A stretch of DNA of 7,226 nt, from the NCBI GenBank assembly GCA_038886595.1, contig JAWALV010000027.1:1-7226 (forward strand). Reading direction: 5' to 3'. This document shows, one piece after another, positions 1-6,171 of the stretch (position 1 is its first letter; every line of letters begins with the position of its first letter). A program made the position numbers and the translations under genes. Under the pieces are notes generated by a model that was given only the letters and a program-made list of their open reading frames with translations, searched no databases and was not told where the DNA came from. Source of the DNA: CAKZRD01 sp038886595 (GTDB taxonomy: Archaea; Nanobdellota; Nanobdellia; Pacearchaeales; GW2011-AR1).

Positions 1-917
1 AGATTAAACATATATCTTTCTATTTTGAAAGGTGTTTTTATAACATCATAAAGAAAAAACAATAAAACAAAAAAGAAGAAAAATTCATATTTAAATTCTT
101 TAAAATTCTTTTTTTTGTATATTTCTATACAAAAGTATAAAAGGCCTAAAAATAAAAAAAACGTATAAAAGTTTGAAACCTTAAATAATGAAAAAAAATC
201 AAATTGCTGAAATAATTCTCTTCTGTTATAAACATTAAGGTAATAAGAATCTAAAATACTTGTAAACCAATTACCATAATTTAAGTAATTAAAAAGAAGC
301 CAAGGAAAAACAACAATAAAGAAAGAAAAAATATTTTTTAAAATTTTTTTAATACTCTTTAAGAAAAAAAGAAGAGGAATAAAGAGCATAAAATTGTATC
401 TTGTTAAAAAAGAAAGTGCTAAAAAATGACCACTCATTTTTTTAGATAAAAAAGCTAATAAAAAAAGAATAAAAAAAGACAAAGATAAAAGTTCTGTTCC
501 TTCTATAAGAGAATAAACTATTGTAAAAGGAGTAAGCATTAATAAATAAAACAAAAACCGAACTTCTTCTTTTGTAATCTTTTGCTTTTTAAAATATTTT
601 TCAAACAAAAAATCACTAAGTAAAATACTACTAAATAAAAAAAGAGAAGATACGAAAATTATATATAAAAAATTTCCAATTTCTCCAAAAAACCAAAAAA
701 TGCCTAAGAGGAAAGGAGCTAAAGGAGCGCGATAAACTTCAAAATATTCTCCGTTATGAAAAAAATACTTTCCATTTGATACATAAACTGAAAAGTCCCA
801 TCCCCTCTGCCAATAATTTTGCCAACAGAAAAAAAAAGTGACAATAAAGAAACAGACAAAAAGAAGTTTGTTGTTTTTTATAAAATCTCCAATTTCTTTT
901 AGTCCTTTACTTTCCAT
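1..917 (-). CDS. GT-C-like multi-spanning membrane glycosyltransferase (C-terminus cut off by window edge)
   Basis: An open frame of 305 codons runs from ATG (915-917) to the left edge without a stop. I translated it by hand. It is strongly hydrophobic with roughly 8-9 membrane segments, the first at residues 17-33. Just after that segment comes a loop with D41 (RGWDFSVY) and then YRAPLAPFLLG at 62-72. This resembles the first external loop of GT-C enzymes of the PMT/ArnT type, where an acidic residue is followed by an R-P-L-Y-P-L-L-like stretch. At 300-302 the sequence ERYMF recalls the ERYLLP-type motif of the same superfamily. Such enzymes use polyprenyl-phosphate sugars as donors on the outer membrane face. 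The start overlaps the upstream GT2 gene by 19 bp, and GGAG at 927-930 is 9 nt from the ATG. Donor and acceptor cannot be read. Another polytopic membrane protein is possible, but the GT2/EamA neighbours favour GT-C. Confidence 0.75.
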   Translation of the reverse strand, partial: MESKGLKEIGDFIKNNKLLFVCFFIVTFFFCWQNYWQRGWDFSVYVSNGKYFFHNGEYFEVYRAPLAPFLLGIFWFFGEIGNFLYIIFVSSLFLFSSILLSDFLFEKYFKKQKITKEEVRFLFYLLMLTPFTIVYSLIEGTELLSLSFFILFLLAFLSKKMSGHFLALSFLTRYNFMLFIPLLFFLKSIKKILKNIFSFFIVVFPWLLFNYLNYGNWFTSILDSYYLNVYNRRELFQQFDFFSLFKVSNFYTFFLFLGLLYFCIEIYKKKNFKEFKYEFFFFFVLLFFLYDVIKTPFKIERYMFN

Positions 918-1570
918 TTTATTAAACTCCAAACAGCTTTTATTCCATCAATAAATTTTATTTTTTTACCTTCTTTTTTTGTTCTCGGTTTATAAGAAAT
1001 TGGAATTTCTTTTATTTTAATTTTTTTCTTCAATATTTTTGAGGTTATTTCAGGTTCTATTTCAAAACCATCTGAAACTAAGTTTAATTCTTTTAAAACT
1101 TCTTTTCTAAAAGATTTATAACATGTTTCCATATCAGTTATTTTTTGTCCATATAAGACAGAGGTTGAAAAAGAAAGAAAAATATTTGCTAAATAATTTG
1201 CAAAATTCCCTTTTTCGTTTTTCTTTAGAAATCTTGAACCATAAACAACTTTTTCTTTTTTTAATTCTTTAATAAGTTTTGGTATTTCTTTTGGATTATA
1301 CTCTAAGTCAGCATCTTGAAAAACTATAAACTCTCCTGTTGCTTCAGCTATTCCTTTTCTTAAAGCATAACCTTTTCCTTGATTATTTCTGTAAGAAATC
1401 AATTTTATTTTTTTTCTTAATAATTTCAATTCCTTAAAAGTGTTATCTTTACTTCCATCGTTTACAACTATTATTTCTTTGTTTAACTTTAATTTAAGGA
1501 CTTTTTCTAAAACAATCTTTATTGTTTTTTCTTCATTATAAACAGGAATTATTATTGAAACCTTTTTCAT
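899..1570 (-). CDS. Family 2 glycosyltransferase, polyprenyl-phosphate-sugar synthase-like (DPM1/ArnC/GtrB type)
   Basis: A 223-residue GT-A fold enzyme. Seen: SIIIPVYNEE at 5-14, the nucleotide-sugar motif VNDGS at 36-40, the metal-binding DAD at 86-88, GSRF at 111-114 and ITDMETCYKSF at 144-154, which is typical of dolichyl/polyprenyl-phosphate mannose or glucose synthases. The C-terminal SYKPR...GKKI...DG pattern also fits that group. Family role: transfer of a hexose from a nucleotide sugar to a polyprenyl phosphate on the cytoplasmic face. It has no clear C-terminal membrane segments, so it resembles the soluble DPM1-like members. The start chosen is the ATG at 1568-1570, which overlaps the upstream stop as ATGA. 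An in-frame TTG at 1583-1585 would add five residues and deepen the overlap, and looks less likely. Which sugar it uses cannot be told from the sequence. Confidence 0.92.
   Translation of the reverse strand: MKKVSIIIPVYNEEKTIKIVLEKVLKLKLNKEIIVVNDGSKDNTFKELKLLRKKIKLISYRNNQGKGYALRKGIAEATGEFIVFQDADLEYNPKEIPKLIKELKKEKVVYGSRFLKKNEKGNFANYLANIFLSFSTSVLYGQKITDMETCYKSFRKEVLKELNLVSDGFEIEPEITSKILKKKIKIKEIPISYKPRTKKEGKKIKFIDGIKAVWSLIKWKVKD
927..930 (-). promoter_or_regulatory. Shine-Dalgarno for the GT-C-like gene
   Basis: GGAG on the minus strand, 9 nt before the ATG at 915-917 and inside the 3' end of the preceding GT2 gene. It supports this ATG as the real start despite the 19-bp gene overlap. Confidence 0.55.
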
Positions 1571-1908
1571 TTTGTTATAAGCCAAATTCCAAAGATTATT
1601 GCTAAAACCCCAAATATTTTATAAAAATTCAAGCTTTCCTTAAAAAATACAAAAGAAAGGATAGTTACAAAAATATAACTTGTAGCTATTATTGGATAAA
1701 GTATTGAAAGCTCTCCAAATTTTAAGGAATAAATAAAAAGCAAAGCAGAAGTTCCATAAAAAAATATACCTAAAATTAAGTGCAGATTTAAAAATAATCC
1801 TTCAAAAGTTAAAGAGAAATTTTTAGAGGCTATTTTGAAGAATATCTGTCCAAATGAACTAAGAATAGCACAAAGAAGAACTAACAAATAAACAAAATAT
1901 TTTTCCAT
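1567..1908 (-). CDS. Four-TM EamA/SMR-type membrane protein, candidate lipid-linked sugar flippase
   Basis: A 113-residue protein made almost entirely of four hydrophobic helices, at about 4-24, 38-61, 67-88 and 95-112. The stretch GELSILYPIIATSY (65-78) and the FFKESLNF...IFG..AIIFGIWLI pattern near the C-terminus are characteristic of the EamA/drug-metabolite-transporter superfamily. At half the length of a 10-TM EamA protein, it matches the small members (EmrE, ArnE/ArnF), which act as dimers. In ArnE/F the role is to move undecaprenyl-phosphate-aminoarabinose across the membrane. Here the stop codon overlaps the ATG of a polyprenyl-phosphate-sugar-synthase-like GT2 by 4 bp, and a GT-C-like gene follows, so flipping the GT2 product is the best inference. 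A small-molecule exporter is the alternative. No Shine-Dalgarno is visible. The gene starts 1 bp after the preceding stop, so translation may be coupled. Confidence 0.82.
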   Translation of the reverse strand: MEKYFVYLLVLLCAILSSFGQIFFKIASKNFSLTFEGLFLNLHLILGIFFYGTSALLFIYSLKFGELSILYPIIATSYIFVTILSFVFFKESLNFYKIFGVLAIIFGIWLITK

Positions 1909-1909
1909 A

Positions 1910-2554
1910 TTAAATTTCTAAATAATCTTTCAATTCATTTATATTTTTAGGAGAGAAAGGTTTTTTTCCTTCAATCAAGACTGAAGGAGTATAAGTTACT
2001 TCAAATTTTCTCATTAAAGCTTTTATCACTTCTAAATCTAAATCTCCGTCTAAAGAATAAACCTGAATATTTTCTTTACCTCTAACAACAGAAGAAATTA
2101 ATTCTCCCATAACTACAGATTCTCTAAGTTTTTCTTTGCTATTATTATAAAAGAAAAAAAGAATTGTTTTGTTAAGACCGCATTCTCTTATTTGTTTTTT
2201 ATTTATTAAATAATGCTGCATTTGAGCAAGCGTATAAATTTTCTTTTGTGTTAAAACTCTCCAATCATCTTTACCTAGAGCATTTTCTAAATCTCCAATC
2301 TTTTTTACATGAAAATAAAAAGCTTTATTGAATTCTTCTGAGAATTCATTTGAGCATATATCTTCTCCCGTAATTTCATTTAAAAAACCAATTTCAAATA
2401 TTTTGTTTGCATTATCAACACTTTCTCTTATTAATTGGTTATTTCTATAAGAGTTTATTTGAAAGAATATAATAAAAATTAAAATAAAAAGCAAAGTTCC
2501 AATAATAAGTGCAGAAATATAAACAAAAGGTTCCTGAAATTTTCTCTTTTTCAT
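1910..2554 (-). CDS. Membrane-anchored thioredoxin-fold protein lacking CxxC
   Basis: A 214-residue protein with a basic N-terminus (MKKRK), one membrane helix at about 12-33, and a presumed extracytoplasmic remainder. Residues 129-214 look like a degenerate thioredoxin fold. A beta strand (TILFFFYNN, 130-138) is followed by a helix where the active site would sit. Then come a second strand (IQVYSLDGDLD), a helix, and FEVTYTPSVLIEGK (184-197) with the likely cis-proline at P190. The CxxC that normally follows the first strand is absent: YNNSKEKLRES is found instead. The only cysteines are C67 and C125, outside the active-site position, which could form a structural disulfide. The layout recalls membrane-anchored thioredoxin-like proteins I remember from DPANN archaea, but I cannot check this. 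It is probably not a standard oxidoreductase. It may be a chaperone, scaffold or accessory to the glycosyl-transfer genes that follow after 1 bp. Confidence 0.62.
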   Translation of the reverse strand: MKKRKFQEPFVYISALIIGTLLFILIFIIFFQINSYRNNQLIRESVDNANKIFEIGFLNEITGEDICSNEFSEEFNKAFYFHVKKIGDLENALGKDDWRVLTQKKIYTLAQMQHYLINKKQIRECGLNKTILFFFYNNSKEKLRESVVMGELISSVVRGKENIQVYSLDGDLDLEVIKALMRKFEVTYTPSVLIEGKKPFSPKNINELKDYLEI

Positions 2555-2574
2555 GTTTATTGTTTGTTTTTTTT

Positions 2575-2584
2575 ATTTAAAAGA
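2575..2584 (-). promoter_or_regulatory. Candidate TATA-box promoter before the thioredoxin-like gene
   Basis: The minus strand reads TCTTTTAAAT at -30 to -21 relative to the A of the ATG at 2554, across the end of the preceding GT2 gene and the 30-bp spacer. The position suits an archaeal TATA box driving a leaderless or nearly leaderless transcript. No Shine-Dalgarno lies before this ATG. The identical 10-mer sits at the identical distance before scpB. A+T-rich DNA makes TATA-like strings common, so the shared spacing is the main support. Confidence 0.45.
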
Positions 2585-3850
2585 TTAACCCCAAGAATGC
2601 TTTTTAGAGAAAATCGCATTAAGAATTGAAATTATCCACCAGATCGCATAATTTATTGAAAAATACACTACAAACAAAGTTAATCCAAAATAAAGATTTT
2701 CTATTTTTCCAATTTTCCTTCTGGAATAAAATGCATAAAAAAACGTAATCATTATAAAAAAAATAAAAAACAAAAATATTGGTTTGTTAAATAGACTGAA
2801 AAAATTATTTTCAATTGCTTTAAAAAAGAGGTCTTTATCAAATAAAAAACTTCCTCTTTCTATTATATTAAAATTAAAAGATTTTAAGATTAAATACTCT
2901 TTGTAACTAGATTGAATTAACTTAAAAATAAAATAAAAAAATAAGGCAATAGAAAAAAACACTGATAACCACAATAAAGGAAGCATAGTTATTCCAAGAT
3001 CACCATATTTCTTGTTCATAAGTTTTCTATAGTTCCAACAATTTTTTATTAAACCTATATACCATCTTTTTCTTTGTTTCGTCAATTCTCTAAAATTTTT
3101 TGGTCCAACAGTGTAAACTTTTGCTTGTTGAGCATTTGCAATTTTATAACCGAGTGATTGAATTCTTAATGCCATCTCTAAATCTTCCGTTATGTTTTCT
3201 TCTTCTATTCCAACAAACCCCCCATATTTTTCAAAAAAAATTTTTCTGTAAGCAGAAAAAGCACCAGGGGTGACATAGATGGAGTTTAAAGAATGATAAA
3301 CTTTTCTGAAATAAATTCCCAATAAATATTCTCCTTGCTGTAATTTTTGCCATATTGTTTTTGGTTTATATAAAATTATAGAAGGAGTGACACACATAAT
3401 TTCTTTATCCTTAAAATATTTTATCATTTCTTTAGCGGCGTTTTTGTCTGCGAAAGTGTCAGCATCCATTGTAATAATAAAGTCGCCTTTTGCTAAAGAA
3501 ATTCCAAAATTCAATGCTTTTGCTTTTCCTTCATTCTTTTTAGTGAAAACTCTTAAGTATTTGCTTTTTATTGATTTTGCTATTTTATATGTATTGTCTT
3601 TGCTGCCGTCGTCAATAACTATAACTTCAAATCTATTTTTGGGATAATATAGGTTTAGTGCATTTTTGATTGTTTTTTCTATTGTTTCTTCTTCGTTGTA
3701 GGCAGGAATTATTATTGAAAGAGATGGAAGTTCATTTTCATTAAATAAAGTTTCTTTTCTTTTAATATTCTTTATATAAACTAAAGTATAAAAAGAGAAA
3801 GCAACTAAAGCGATATAAATTGAAGTATAAATCAAAATTTCTCCTATCAT
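2585..3850 (-). CDS. Membrane-embedded processive-type family 2 glycosyltransferase
   Basis: A 421-residue protein. One N-terminal membrane helix (about 4-25) leads into a cytoplasmic GT-A domain, followed by about three C-terminal membrane segments (287-310, 356-376, 385-411). Catalytic motifs are complete: SIIIPAYNEEE at 45-55, IDDGS at 79-83, DAD at 129-131, TPGAFSAYRK at 194-203, TED at 221-223 and QRKRW at 259-263. The Q-x-x-R-W motif plus flanking membrane helices is typical of the chitin/hyaluronan/poly-N-acetylglucosamine/cellulose synthase group. Those enzymes polymerise and often export a beta-linked polysaccharide from nucleotide sugars, though single-addition members exist. Product and donor are unknown. 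The gene begins 1 bp after the scpB stop with a Shine-Dalgarno inside scpB, so the two are probably co-transcribed. It may contribute surface glycan along with the downstream sugar-transfer genes. Confidence 0.93.
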   Translation of the reverse strand: MIGEILIYTSIYIALVAFSFYTLVYIKNIKRKETLFNENELPSLSIIIPAYNEEETIEKTIKNALNLYYPKNRFEVIVIDDGSKDNTYKIAKSIKSKYLRVFTKKNEGKAKALNFGISLAKGDFIITMDADTFADKNAAKEMIKYFKDKEIMCVTPSIILYKPKTIWQKLQQGEYLLGIYFRKVYHSLNSIYVTPGAFSAYRKIFFEKYGGFVGIEEENITEDLEMALRIQSLGYKIANAQQAKVYTVGPKNFRELTKQRKRWYIGLIKNCWNYRKLMNKKYGDLGITMLPLLWLSVFFSIALFFYFIFKLIQSSYKEYLILKSFNFNIIERGSFLFDKDLFFKAIENNFFSLFNKPIFLFFIFFIMITFFYAFYSRRKIGKIENLYFGLTLFVVYFSINYAIWWIISILNAIFSKKHSWG

Positions 3851-3851
3851 C

Positions 3852-4409
3852 TTACTCCTTTTTTTCTATGTTAAAGTATTCATAGAAATTTTCAGTTAGA
3901 CATAGTTCATAGGTGTGGCCTAATTTTTTTGCATTCACTAAACCCATCTCTAAAAATTTTTTTATATGATCATAAGCTTTGTTTCCTCGAATTCTTATAA
4001 CTACTGATTGTTTTATAGGTTGTTTATGTGCAATAACTGCTAAAGTTTCTTGTTCTGCCTTAGTAAATTCCGATTTTCCGCTTGCTAATCTTTGTACAAT
4101 ATAATGATATTTTTCATTAACATCCATTTTCCAATATTCATTTCTTTTTGTTATAATAATTGCGCCGCTAGAATATTTTTTTTCGAGTTTATAGAGAATT
4201 TCTCTTAACATTATTGGATTTACATCGGTCAATGTAACTAACTCATTTATGCTTAAAAAACGCCCTGCAATAAATAAAGCAGCTTCAACTTTTTCCTCAA
4301 GTTCTTTTTCTTTAATATCGAGAATTTCATCTACTTCCTCAAGTGCTTTCTTTTCTGGAATAATTCTTTCTTGTTCTTTAACTATCTGTTCCTCTTTTTG
4401 TTCTTCCAT
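3852..4409 (-). CDS. scpB: Segregation and condensation protein B
   Basis: A 185-residue protein of normal length for ScpB. After a charged, lysine/glutamate-rich N-terminal tail (1-40), the first winged-helix domain begins with VEAALFIAGRFLSINEL (41-57). The second carries the family signature TLAVIAHKQPI (122-132) and IRIRGNKAYDHIKKFLEMGLV (138-158). It ends with a degenerate form of the G-R-P-x-x-Y-x-T-T-x-x-F-x-x-x-F ending (LGHTYELCLTENFYEYFNI). In known systems ScpB dimers bind ScpA and complete the SMC ring that compacts and segregates chromosomes. No scpA or smc is in the window. The gene diverges from gltX, has no Shine-Dalgarno, and is followed after 1 bp by a glycosyltransferase, an unexpected operon partner. 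The acidic tail is longer than I would expect, but the identification is firm. Confidence 0.92.
   Translation of the reverse strand: MEEQKEEQIVKEQERIIPEKKALEEVDEILDIKEKELEEKVEAALFIAGRFLSINELVTLTDVNPIMLREILYKLEKKYSSGAIIITKRNEYWKMDVNEKYHYIVQRLASGKSEFTKAEQETLAVIAHKQPIKQSVVIRIRGNKAYDHIKKFLEMGLVNAKKLGHTYELCLTENFYEYFNIEKKE
3855..3860 (-). promoter_or_regulatory. Shine-Dalgarno for the processive GT2 gene
   Basis: The minus strand reads AAGGAG, 4 nt before the ATG at 3848-3850 and overlapping the last sense codons of scpB, whose TAA occupies 3852-3854. It marks this as a gene translated from inside an mRNA, unlike scpB, which has no such motif. Confidence 0.6.
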
Positions 4410-4429
4410 AAATTTTTAATGATAAAAGG

Positions 4430-4439
4430 ATTTAAAAGA
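4430..4439 (-). promoter_or_regulatory. Candidate scpB TATA box
   Basis: TCTTTTAAAT on the minus strand occupies -30 to -21 relative to the A of the scpB ATG, placing transcription start at or within a couple of nucleotides of the start codon. The same 10-mer at the same spacing precedes the thioredoxin-like gene at 2554. Confidence 0.45.
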
Positions 4440-4441
4440 GT

Positions 4442-4451
4442 TCTTATAGTT
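4442..4451 (+). promoter_or_regulatory. Candidate gltX TATA box
   Basis: TCTTATAGTT on the plus strand ends 23 nt before the ATG at 4475, which would give a 5' leader of only a few nucleotides. It resembles the scpB box (TCTTTTAAAT) in its first half. The call rests on position and A+T composition only. Confidence 0.35.
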
Positions 4452-4474
4452 AATGTTAAAAAGCTGTTTTATCT

Positions 4475-6169
4475 ATGAAAAATATGGATAAAGAGGTTAT
4501 AAAGGCATATGCTCTGAAAAATGCTATTGAGCATTATGGAAAAGCCAATAAAAATGCAGTACTAAATTCTTTGTTTGTCGAAGGACTTAAGAAAGAAAAC
4601 ATAAAAGATATTTTGCCCCTAATTGATGAAGTTGTTAAAGAGGTTAATTCTAAAAAAATTGAAGAGCAAAAAAAAGAATTTGGGCTTTATGAAGGAAGAA
4701 TAAGAAAAAGAAAAACTCGTGGCGAAGACGAGCTCCCAGAATTACCAAAGGCTATTGAAGGCAATGTTGTTATGAGATTAGCCCCTTTTCCTTCTGGACC
4801 TTTGCATATAGGGAACACTAGAGCTTTAATTTTAAACTATGAGTATGTAAAAAAATATAAGGGAAAATTCTTTCTTTTTTTTGATGACACTATAGGTAGT
4901 GAAGAAAAGCAGATAGAACCTCAAGCATATAAACTTATAGAGGAGGGAATAAATTGGTTAGGGATAAAACCTGATAAAGTTTTTTATAAATCAGACAGAA
5001 CAAAAAAATATTATGAATATGCTGAAGAATTAATCAAAAAAGGCCATATGTATGTTTGCGATTGCGAGCAAGAAGAGTTTCAAAGATTAAAAGAAAAAGG
5101 AATAGATTGTCCTTGCAGAGTTTTACCACCTGAAAAGAACTTGGAGAGATGGAAAAAAATGTTTTCTAAAGAATCTAAAGAAGGTGATTTTGTAGTTCGC
5201 TTAAAAACTTCTATGCAAGACCCTGATCCTGCTTTTAGAGATAGAGTTATGTTCAAGATTTCAACAAGGCCTCATCCAAGAACAAAAAACAAATATAAAG
5301 TTTATCCTTCGATGGAGTTTTCTTGGGCTATAGACGATAAATACATCGGAACTACACATGTTTTAAGAGGAATAGAACATCAAATTTCTACAAAAGTTCA
5401 AGATTATATAAGGTCTATATTTAAATGGGAAAATCCTATTAGTTTGTATTTAGGCTTGTTTCAAATAGAAGGGATAAAAATAAGTAAAAGTAAAGGTGCA
5501 AAAGAAGTTAAAACTGGTGCTTACATAGGTTGGAATGATCCTCGTTTATGGAGTTTGCAAAGTTTAAGAGATAGAGGAATTCAACCTGAAGCAATAAGAA
5601 AGTTTATTTTAATGCAAGGAATTAATCAATCAAATTCTACAATACCTGTAGAAGTTCTTTACTCAATAAATAGAAAAATTTTAGAGAATGTTGAAAGATT
5701 CTTTATTTTAAAAAATCCTGTGAGAATAAAGATTCACGGAAGCCCTTTATTAAAAAAGGAATTAATTGTTAAAAAAGATGGTTCAAAAAAAAGAATGTAT
5801 TATATAAATCAGGAATTTCTTATAGAAAAAGAAGATTATAAAAAAATTTCCGATGGTGGTATTTATCGTTTAGTCGGTCTTTTCAATTTTAAATGTTCTT
5901 GGCCTAATGTAATCAAAGACAAATACTTATTTTTTTTAAATGAGGTAGAAGAAGAAATTAGAACTATCGCTATTCCTTGGCTAAATGCTTCTGAAGAAAA
6001 TGTAAATTTAAGAATTTTAATGCCTGATGGCAATTATACAAAATGTTTAGGAGAAGGTTCTCTAAAAAATCTTAAAGAAAAAGAGACTGTTTATTTCGAA
6101 AAGTTTGGTTTTTGTAAACTGCATAAAAAAGAGAGAGATTTTTTTGAATTTTGGTTTACACATAACTAA
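4475..6169 (+). CDS. gltX: Glutamyl-tRNA synthetase, archaeal type
   Basis: A 564-residue class I synthetase that charges tRNA with glutamate, full length for the archaeal/eukaryotic-type family. Residues 1-95 form the helical N-terminal extension (KAYALKNAIEHYGKAN) typical of archaeal GluRS. The catalytic core follows: LAPFPSGPLHIGN at 102-114 (the HIGH box, here HIGN), a CxC...CxC set at C195, C197, C212 and C214 that probably binds zinc, HVLRGIEHQ at 295-303, KISKS at 335-339 and WNDPRL at 353-358. The rest is the beta-barrel anticodon-binding domain of the GlnRS-like class, not the helical bacterial one. Archaea usually lack GlnRS, so this enzyme is probably non-discriminating and supplies Glu-tRNA(Gln) to an amidotransferase (inference). 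Start: ATG at 4475; a second in-frame ATG at 4484 is also possible. No Shine-Dalgarno is visible. Confidence 0.96.
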   Translation: MKNMDKEVIKAYALKNAIEHYGKANKNAVLNSLFVEGLKKENIKDILPLIDEVVKEVNSKKIEEQKKEFGLYEGRIRKRKTRGEDELPELPKAIEGNVVMRLAPFPSGPLHIGNTRALILNYEYVKKYKGKFFLFFDDTIGSEEKQIEPQAYKLIEEGINWLGIKPDKVFYKSDRTKKYYEYAEELIKKGHMYVCDCEQEEFQRLKEKGIDCPCRVLPPEKNLERWKKMFSKESKEGDFVVRLKTSMQDPDPAFRDRVMFKISTRPHPRTKNKYKVYPSMEFSWAIDDKYIGTTHVLRGIEHQISTKVQDYIRSIFKWENPISLYLGLFQIEGIKISKSKGAKEVKTGAYIGWNDPRLWSLQSLRDRGIQPEAIRKFILMQGINQSNSTIPVEVLYSINRKILENVERFFILKNPVRIKIHGSPLLKKELIVKKDGSKKRMYYINQEFLIEKEDYKKISDGGIYRLVGLFNFKCSWPNVIKDKYLFFLNEVEEEIRTIAIPWLNASEENVNLRILMPDGNYTKCLGEGSLKNLKEKETVYFEKFGFCKLHKKERDFFEFWFTHN

Positions 6170-6171
6170 TT

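Larger units (their letters stand above)
4410..4474. promoter_or_regulatory. Divergent promoter spacer between scpB and gltX
   Basis: This 65-bp A+T-rich spacer separates two diverging start codons and must hold the promoters of both genes unless either has a promoter further upstream. Neither ATG has a GGAG-like sequence before it, which suggests leaderless or short-leader transcripts. Two TATA-like boxes facing opposite ways lie side by side near its middle. Confidence 0.6.

Noticed and set aside
1571..1585. TTG start adding five residues to the small GT2
   Set aside because: The ATG at 1568-1570 gives the classic ATGA junction and begins directly at the conserved GT2 N-terminus, so the extension is unnecessary.
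3387..3647. 86-codon open frame on the plus strand
   Set aside because: It lies wholly inside the processive GT2 gene on the opposite strand, opposite its conserved catalytic motifs, and its translation shows no recognisable domain.
1543..3720. 18-bp identical string at 1543-1560 and 3703-3720
   Set aside because: Both copies encode the conserved SIIIPxYNEE start of the GT2 fold, so the match reflects shared protein ancestry rather than a DNA repeat.
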